NCBI GenBank assembly: GCA_015179045.1
Contig: WHUZ01000062.1
Coordinates: 248,001-312,000, forward strand
Origin: Kalaharituber pfeilii
Taxonomy: Eukaryota; Ascomycota; Pezizomycetes; Pezizales; Pezizaceae
Length of the DNA stretch: 64,000 nt
Direction of reading: 5' to 3'
The translations under genes were made by a program, and so were the position numbers. The notes beneath the pieces were generated by a model. It made no database searches, was not told where the DNA came from, and was given only the letters and a program-made list of their open reading frames with translations. Below are positions 56,788-64,000 of the stretch, piece by piece. How positions within the stretch are numbered: position 1 is the stretch's first letter; the number at the start of each line of letters is the position of its first letter.

Positions 56788-59700
56788 TGTATACGTGAAA
56801 TGAGATGCAAACTCGACAGGGACCCTTTATAGATCTATCTCCTTCTCCTTTCCCCCTTCTCCTTCAACGCTCCGTACGGACAAAGTGCAAGCTAAGTATT
56901 GAGCGGGCCAATGTTGCTTTGTTTATGTTGTGGTCGATATATACCCTGCGTTGTGGTGTATTCAATTCGACAATCCGGCACGGTATCTTCTGGTTTCCGA
57001 GCTGTTGAGACTCACTGCCAAATCCGGATGTTGTCTCACAGTTCGTCGTCGCTTTTCTGGGAATTCCTTAATGAGTGGAACGAAGGGGCCAAAAGCAAAT
57101 TTTGATATGCCCACACAAAAGTAAAGAATGAATGAAAGACAAAAAGTCAAGAACCAAACAAGAACCAACTCCTAGCCCTGGATAAAAAAAGGGTATCAAC
57201 TCCACCGGCGATCGCTGTTGATATAACGGTTCTTTCCCCCAATGGTCTCCGACTGTTTGTCGGATCGATACCGGAAGTCGCTAATTCCGCGCCTCAGACT
57301 TGAGCTTGTCCACTCAGAGAGAAGCTGGAGGGGGTTGCTCGGAGTTAGCTAGATGTAGCTTGCGGTTCACGGTTTTTACAGTGCGTGGGGCATCTCCCTA
57401 TAAATTAAGGGAATTGACATTTACTCTGTTTTGCTGGCTGACGAACCCCCCCCCCTCTCTCGCCCCGGAAACAAATATATTTGCCATCCGAGAAGGAAAA
57501 GGGTTTACGTGAGAAAACGCCGTGAGACACAAAATAGGAAGTCGACGGATAACGCATTTTTGCCTTGTCTTGATCGAGTAGGGCAGTTTGCCCTGTGAAT
57601 GTAGCCTCCGGATCGTAGCGGTTCCGAAAGGCGCCAAGCTTTACTAGATGGGGGCAGTAGAGGCGGTATCAGAGGCCCTACTAGTAGTCGTACAAGTTTG
57701 TCGGACGGGAATGAGCCGCACGCAGTACAAGGTAGAAGTCCTGGTTGGACAAGGTAAAGATTGAAGCACGCATGCTCTGGTTTCAATGCTCTATTATTAA
57801 GTAACGTCAAAGGGACCCAATCGCGGCGCCGCTTGCAACGTATCTCGCAGAGTCAAAAAAGCTTGGCTGGATCCACCGCACATGTCGGAGTCAGACTAGG
57901 CACACGGCGTCCGCAGCCCGCAGCCTGCGCCCTTGCCCAATTGCAAACCGCAATTAACGGGCGCCACGCATAATAATCCCAAGTCCTTGGATTGGACTGG
58001 AGGATGAAGCACATAAGGTACTCTTACATGTAAAGGACGGGTGTTGTGCCAGCCGACGCCGAGGTGAGTAGTGGCGTTAGACGATTAGAGTAAGAATGTT
58101 AATTTTGCAACATGACGACTGAGACAAAGGCTAGGAGGGAGCCTAGAGGGATAGGAATCTATGGAGATGTTGACTCCGATATGCATACACGTATGTCATG
58201 TCTCATGTCTCAGATCTGGAGGATCGATACCCGAACACTGGGCAATGCTTCTTTCGCTTTCCACACTGACTGCTAGATCACACTGAGCATCATCGTTCTT
58301 GATCAGCATAGGAGGTACAAACATATACACCGCCGACATACATCGGTCATGACACTTACAAGTAAGCCTTTATTATGCGCTCTCAATAAACCTTCAAATC
58401 ACAATTCCCTCCATGCGATGAAATCCACTTTGTACATACATGTTACATAGATAGAGATGCATACCTATATATTACCTTGCACTAGTACCTTACAATATAT
58501 ATTTCGTGTAACATTTTCCCTCTTTGTTATCCTCACCGGAAGCGCACGTGCTTCAATGAGATTTACCACAAGTATACGTGGTATAAGGATATAAGTCCAA
58601 GCACATCATCTACCAATCAGTACCCATGCAATATGATGCTTACTTGACTCACCTTTCCCCACCCTCCTCCTCCTCCTCGCTACAGATTGTACTAGTACTT
58701 TACGCCCATGCAGCATTTTCTAAATCTCCACCTCCTCTCAATCTTGGAATACACAGTAATACATACGAAGTGCAAATATTTACATATAGCCAATCAATGG
58801 CAGGCGCGCTTCCTGCTACTAGTTGGATTTTACAACTTCTTCTCCGTTTTCAAATCGATATTACGGAGACCTCGAGAATGGCAAACCCTCAGCCACGGCG
58901 TTGCTGCTAGCTGCCCGAAGCGCTATCGCCAAGAGCACGCAATGTCTAGTCTGGTTGCACCGACCCTGTGACCGTAAGGTAGTCTGGTTGACCGTAAGGT
59001 AGTCTGGTTGAACCGTAAGGCAGGGGTCTGGACTCGGTCAAGTAAGGGTGGAGAAAGTCAAATACATCTACCAGATGCGGAACCAGAACTCAAGGTATAC
59101 GTAAGTATATTTCTTACTTACGCCGTGAGAGCATTCGAAATATCATTTGTCAATGTCTCCACCGCACTGCTTGTTGTCAGTTTTGAGCTTCTTCACAATC
59201 CCCATATTTTATGTAAGCACTAGATGAAGAAGGGAAAAAAGGCTAAAGCTGACTACTAAAATACCATTTTTTTGTTTTTCGCTACTTTACGATCTGATCA
59301 GCTTAGGTACCCTGTTACAAGGAGGGGGAACTGACGCTTCAAAAAACTTTCACTTCCCCAATTTCGCTGTAACTGGACATTAAGTGATGGATTATTCGGG
59401 TGCACGGTATCCGCCCTCCTATACTGTATTTTCGGCTAGTTTTCGGTGAACCGGGATTTGACTAGTTGGACTTTTTTTGACCAAGCGCCAATTAAAGTAG
59501 TGTTACCTAAGCCACGTCCGCAGTGAGACGCTATTTTGAATGAGACTACCGTTTTGGGATTCCGCTGGTACCATCGTTCTGGGCACCGGTGTCGGTCTTC
59601 TATCTGGGGGCAATGGAGCGGTATGAAGTGACGAAACGCAAGTAAACGGCATAAGGTAATTATGTAGTAGATCTACATACTTAACAAGTATCTCAGTAAC

Positions 59701-62698
59701 CGGTGCAAAGATGTTGTTTACAATCCAAACTAGTTGAGCCTTATTCAAATAAAGGATTAACTACATGCAACAGTAGGTAAGTACCTCTGCCGTAAAAAAC
59801 GGAGGATAATTAAATATGAGTATGAGTGCACAAATGTCTATAGGGGTTGGATTAGTACATGTCGCCACATGCACATAAAAAATAGTTACTTCTTCCGTAC
59901 GTGCATATTGATACTTTACTACTGTAGGTGGCGAATCTACTGATACCCGGATATACTAGTATCGAGGTCGACGCCGACGTTCCTTATCACTTAGGTTCCA
60001 GGGTAAGCAAATGGCCCTGCGCCCGCGGCGGTATGAACCCTGAAATGAAGAAGTTCGGGTTCTGCATGTGCGTGTGTGTGGGAGGGTCGGAGTGTGGAGG
60101 AGGAATGGGAGAGGGATATGTACAATTAAACAAGATCCACAGGAGCGAATACACGCATCCGCCGCACGGGCGCCTGTTACATCTGGGAGCTAGACCAGGG
60201 AAAGAACACTCTCCTCGTTTCGGAACTTTTCCACGACTGATACTCTGTAGGGCAGTTCATTCATGCGTTTTGGAACTCTTGCAGGTGCTAGGACGTTACA
60301 AGCCCGGAAGCTGGCTCTCCCGAGTCCGGGGAGGGGGGAATGCGACGCAAAATACAAATTAGATTGTACTACTACCCTGCGCCTTACGGTTGGAGGTGCT
60401 CCAGGATTGGTGCATATAAATACATATGTAAAACTGGCATTGCAGATAAGGAAGGAGTGTAGGAAGAGAACAGATAATAACAAGAGAAGGTGTAAGGTGT
60501 TCTCATTTGCATTCGGTCCTAAGATGGGCATCGTAACTGGTCAAGTATTGCCATACATGTAGTACTATGTACATAGCTGCCCTTGCACACGCTTAGCAGA
60601 CTCTCAGACATGAAACTGCACACGTGCACGTGCTCTTTATCTGTATGATACAGCCTCATTGCAGAGAGGGCTTGCTGATTGGTCAATTTGTCAATCAGGA
60701 TCGAAAGATTAATATTGAGACTCAAATAACTCCCCTTGCATAAAACTCCTATAGCACACATAAACGCCCTTGTGTCCTGTTCGTGTTAGATAATTCTAGA
60801 AATCTCCAAACTGTCTTGCCTTGTGCACTGCATCAGTCAGGCATTGCTTAAGTACTTATGTCTCATCGCATCTGCATGTATTGAATGGGGAAGTTTGTTG
60901 CTTGGTGGCTGCTTTTTCATGCATATTTAGAGTTATCTAAATTTGGAGTTTATATACTTGTCATGTAGTACGCGTATGTATGTGTCATTTTGAATGTAAC
61001 ATTACCTGAGGTGATGCATATTGGATACAAAATTAGTCATTGTGTATGTCGAAACTATCATTGGTGCAGTTGATGACTCAGCTACATTCTTGGGCGGTAA
61101 TAGAATTGCAATGTGGCAATAGTTTCGATGCAACCGTAAAGCGCCGCATGATACTAATGTTGCAACGTTAAGCAAAGCTGAGCCTTACGATCATGAAGCA
61201 CAAAGAGTGCATGTATGAAAAGTACACAGTATACTATATATGCCATACACCTGTATGTTAGGCATTAGGTTTGTCATGTACTACTTACTATTTACATTAT
61301 TGGAGCTTTACCTAATAAAGGCAATCGAGAATGCAGCTTGCCACCGTTACATGCAATCAACGTACTACCTACACTATTGTGCTGGGCCGTTCGCTAAAAT
61401 GGACCAATCATCGATATCGGTAGTAGCGCGGCTCAGGCGATAGCTATCTTTGTTCTAGAAAAAGGTATTATTCTTTGCAAAAAGAAACGCTGTACTAAAA
61501 ATTATCCAAGCGCCTGTACAGTTGAAACAACATATTCTCCTCAACCTCGTTGGCCACAATTCTAGGGTAGAGATGCGTACTGCAAGTGGCCCGTCTTGCT
61601 TGCAAAGGGCTTCCCAGATCGAGTAGCCTGAGGAAACTTGAACCGATGACTCAACTTCAGTTTGTGAGTGCTCATGTCCCAACACAGGAATAACGGATTC
61701 AGGTCCATTAGCTTAGCCTCGGTCAACTTTGGACCCAGAGCTTCTGATTTTGTTGAATACATTATTCGAGCCATAGAAGTCAACGGTGTCACGAAGGCAG
61801 TAAATCACTCTAGGGCTGCTGGGCTGCTGGGCTGACAGCGGTAGTATGGACAAAGATGTGGGGGTAGATAGGTCTCTGTGACTAGCAACACGTTGAGTTT
61901 CGGAAGTGGTATCGTATACTGATTGCAGGGTAATGATGATGTTGTTAGAGCTTTTATTGACGTTACCATGGTAGGAGAATTGCAATAATGCCATCTTAGG
62001 TCCTAGGTCAGGGCTAGCGGCTCGTTTCTACGTTGATCTCGTAGACATAGAGCCCAGGAGGACTGACAGTTTTATGTCCAAGCGCTTATCAAGAACTCAA
62101 GAACACGGTCCAATGTCGCTCGTGAGGGAGATCTTACTAGTCTGGCATGATGTTGCTTAAAATTCTTTAATAAACTACGCAGTATTTCTATCGATCACTT
62201 CTATAGTAGTGAAGCGCATTGAAGGGGAAAGTCAGATAAAGAATTGTCCATTAGAAATCTAAGGTGTGCTTAAAATTTTGTGCGACTCTTCCAGATGTCC
62301 TTCTTTGTTTGTCCGCACTGGCTTTTGTATTGAAATCCCGGAAAGCGGATACATAATGTGCAAAGGCGAGCTCGAAACGATTTACCCTAGCACTTGTTGA
62401 GTGAATTGATTGTTCTAGATCCGAACTGCTAATATATAATTAAAGCCGCTTATCTCGTTCACGCACACTTGAACTTTTGCCCATAATACCGTAGGCAATT
62501 TCCACCTATGTAGGTTCACTAAGCTACTTCGAATTGTCAACACATTGTAACAAAATTATAATTCCGTCCATCCTGAAGGTCACAGTTTACCCTCTAACTC
62601 TGTACAGCTACATGATTTGGCCCAAAGCTAGGGCCTGTACCGCGACACGCGGTGAGGGACAGAATGTCAGTCTGTATGTAATGCCTCTCTTCACGCAC
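56788..62698. other. long region without a supported gene
   Basis: The 5' flank of the transporter, then about 5.9 kb of mostly AT-rich sequence. Frames at 57,300-57,970, 59,928-60,362 and 61,455-61,994 carry no motif, and open readings overlap on several frames. Around 58,965-59,020 a short GGTTGACCGTAAGGTAGTCT-type unit repeats about three times. No tRNA, hairpin element or TIR element seen. Confidence 0.4.
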
Positions 62699-62771
62699 AT
62701 CGCCATAGACCCTAGGGCGGCAAGCGATTACTGATATATATAAAAAAAAAAATAAAAAAAAAAAAAAAAAA
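62699..62771 (+). mobile_element. A-tailed hairpin element, family 1 (minimal)
   Basis: A 73-bp insert starting ATCGCCATAGACCC with a long interrupted A-tail. The stem is ATCGC/GCGAT, a compensatory change from CTCGC/GCGAG. A perfect 13-bp duplication tctcttcacgcac flanks it (62,686-62,698 and 62,772-62,784). Confidence 0.95.
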
Positions 62772-62784
62772 TCTCTTCACGCAC

Positions 62785-63166
62785 CTTAGTAGTGCCCCAT
62801 CATAGTCAGACAGGGCTGCATACGAACAAAATAAAGAAAGTAAATATTTTTAAAAACAGGATCTGTAGCCGGCCAGTTAAACTGTAATATGCAGGTGAGA
62901 TGACGCAAAATTTTTGACAATATTAGCGTCAGGGAATCAGCTGGGGTCTAGAGCCAATACACGGAAGGTCACTAAAAGCTATGATACTAGTATGCGATTT
63001 GGCTTCGATTCTATTACCCTGAAAACCCAGGACATGAATCTCGAATAAGGATCTTATAAGTAACAAGTTGAAAACTACATACTTTCTTTGCACGGCAGAA
63101 AGTAGTACGAGTAGATAAGGAATTTGTCGAAATACTGTATGTGTTTTCGTACGAAGGGCATATAGA
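62785..63166. other. intergenic spacer
   Basis: AT-rich, no supported feature. Confidence 0.4.
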
Positions 63167-64000
63167 TTTTTTTTTTTTTTTTTTTTTATATCATTACTCG
63201 CGTGCCGCCCTGGGGGCTATGGCGAGATTAGTTACATAAGATTAGATACATATGAAGGTAGAAGAAAAGGAATAAGAAAAGATCCTGCGTGTCTCCTATG
63301 CCCCTGCCCACTCCAAGATGTCTCTAAGTGGGTCTGTGTCCTTGCTCTTCGGAGGAGTGACCAAGTCTTGCATGCCTCCTGGCCACTTTCGTTTCCACGT
63401 CCTGCACCTAGTGAGCACATGTTCAGTAGTCTCCTCCTCCTCCCCACACCATCGACATTCTGGGCTGTCTGCTTTCCCGATTTCGTACTGCCATTTCCGT
63501 AGTAACTTGTCGCCCAGTATTCCTGCTAGTGTGGCTATGTGTCGACTTCCAAGTCTTGTCAAGGGACGGTAGCTGAGCCGTAGCCGGTTTCTCTCTGTGG
63601 CGCGCTGATGTCTCGAGGTTTGTCGTATCCCATCTTCTGTTATGGTTTCATCTTGGTAGGGGAGGCATGTGCCTATTTTCGCAGCTGTGTCTGCCTCGGT
63701 GTTCCCTTTGACTCCTATATGGGACTTGACCCACATCACTGCAACGTCCCAGTCACCTCGGTCTATTCTCGCTTTCCAGGCGTCTCTAACCAGTTTTGCC
63801 GGTCCTTTGTGGGTGGGCTCTCCCTGGGCGATCTTTAGGAGCTTGGATATCGATACCTTAGAGTCGGTTATGATCAGGAGTTCCCCAGCTTGATTGCGTA
63901 ATGCTTCGCTCATGGCAATGAGTTCTGCATCATTGACAGTAGTCTGTTCCCCTAGGTATGTGGAAGTAGAGGTGTCTTTTGCGTAGGTGCCTAGGCCTGT
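63167..64000 (-). mobile_element. LINE (non-LTR retrotransposon) 3' part, runs off the window
   Basis: The poly(A) tail is read as T at 63,167-63,187, preceded (in element sense) by the family 1 hairpin CTCGCCATAGCCC..GGGCGGCACGCGAG and a short UTR, then the coding end. The 5' part lies beyond the window. It is the best candidate master for the family 1 tails. Confidence 0.9.
63296..64000 (-). CDS. LINE ORF2 C-terminus: RNase H and zinc-knuckle-like tail (partial)
   Basis: Open to the window edge. It encodes an RNase H domain with catalytic acids in NDAELIAMSEAL (Glu), ITDSKVSI (Asp) and the later WVKSHIGVKGNTEADTAAK (His and Asp). It ends with the CRWCG..ETTEHVLTRC Cys/His motif that closes many fungal LINE polyproteins. 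The reverse transcriptase itself lies outside the window. The visible part has no stop or frameshift, so the copy may be recent. RNase H-bearing LINEs of this type in fungi include the Tad1 group; the exact clade is inference. Confidence 0.9.
   Translation of the reverse strand, partial: TGLGTYAKDTSTSTYLGEQTTVNDAELIAMSEALRNQAGELLIITDSKVSISKLLKIAQGEPTHKGPAKLVRDAWKARIDRGDWDVAVMWVKSHIGVKGNTEADTAAKIGTCLPYQDETITEDGIRQTSRHQRATERNRLRLSYRPLTRLGSRHIATLAGILGDKLLRKWQYEIGKADSPECRWCGEEEETTEHVLTRCRTWKRKWPGGMQDLVTPPKSKDTDPLRDILEWAGA

Noticed and set aside
59928..60362. 144-aa frame as a gene
   Set aside because: No domain, an antisense frame equally open, and no splice or promoter support.

Overview
This window reads as nuclear DNA of a filamentous ascomycete fungus. 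Signs of this are short GT-AG introns, a PDR-type ABC transporter, a secreted GH10 xylanase with a fungal CBM1, an intron-bearing tRNA-Ile(UAU), and HET, HeLo and NACHT-WD40 proteins. The abundant repeats and the very regular ankyrin arrays would suit a Pezizomycete (truffle/morel relatives), but that placement is inference. AT-rich intergenic DNA makes up most of the window. The HeLo gene is strikingly GC-rich, and the transporter is moderately so.

Layout. 2.4-7.2 kb: a multi-exon NLR-like gene (DUF7708-like N-terminus, NACHT NTPase, 14 near-identical WD40 repeats). 8.5-9.7 kb: a TIR DNA element holding a second large palindrome. 12.0-14.4 kb: a HeLo-domain protein with a C-terminal pseudokinase and no visible ATG. 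16.5-20.6 kb: dispersed repeats, a second TIR element and a degenerate satellite. 20.9-26.5 and 32.0-38.8 kb: two copies of a segmental duplication, each carrying an ankyrin-repeat/HET-domain gene with frameshifts. Between them lie a tRNA gene, retrotransposon debris and several minisatellites. 43.2-44.7 kb: xylanase. 45.5-46.6 kb: an unrecognised gene in two frames. 51.9-56.8 kb: a four-exon PDR transporter. 63.2-64.0 kb: the 3' end of a LINE (RNase H plus zinc-knuckle-like tail) running off the window.

Two themes link the features. First, four genes of allorecognition or cell-death type (NACHT-WD40, HeLo-pseudokinase, two ANK-HET) lie within 36 kb, three of them with highly conserved internal repeats. 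No partnership between them is shown by the sequence. Second, the window is peppered with very short A-tailed insertions, mostly 54-103 bp. Many have target-site duplications of 9-20 bp. They belong to two families, and each ends in a small predicted RNA hairpin, a short linker and poly(A). One family matches the 3' end of the LINE at the right edge. Many copies begin within a few bases of the hairpin base, so they behave like a discrete mobile unit rather than randomly truncated LINEs. One sits in frame inside an ankyrin gene. Another has an empty paralogous site in the second duplication copy.
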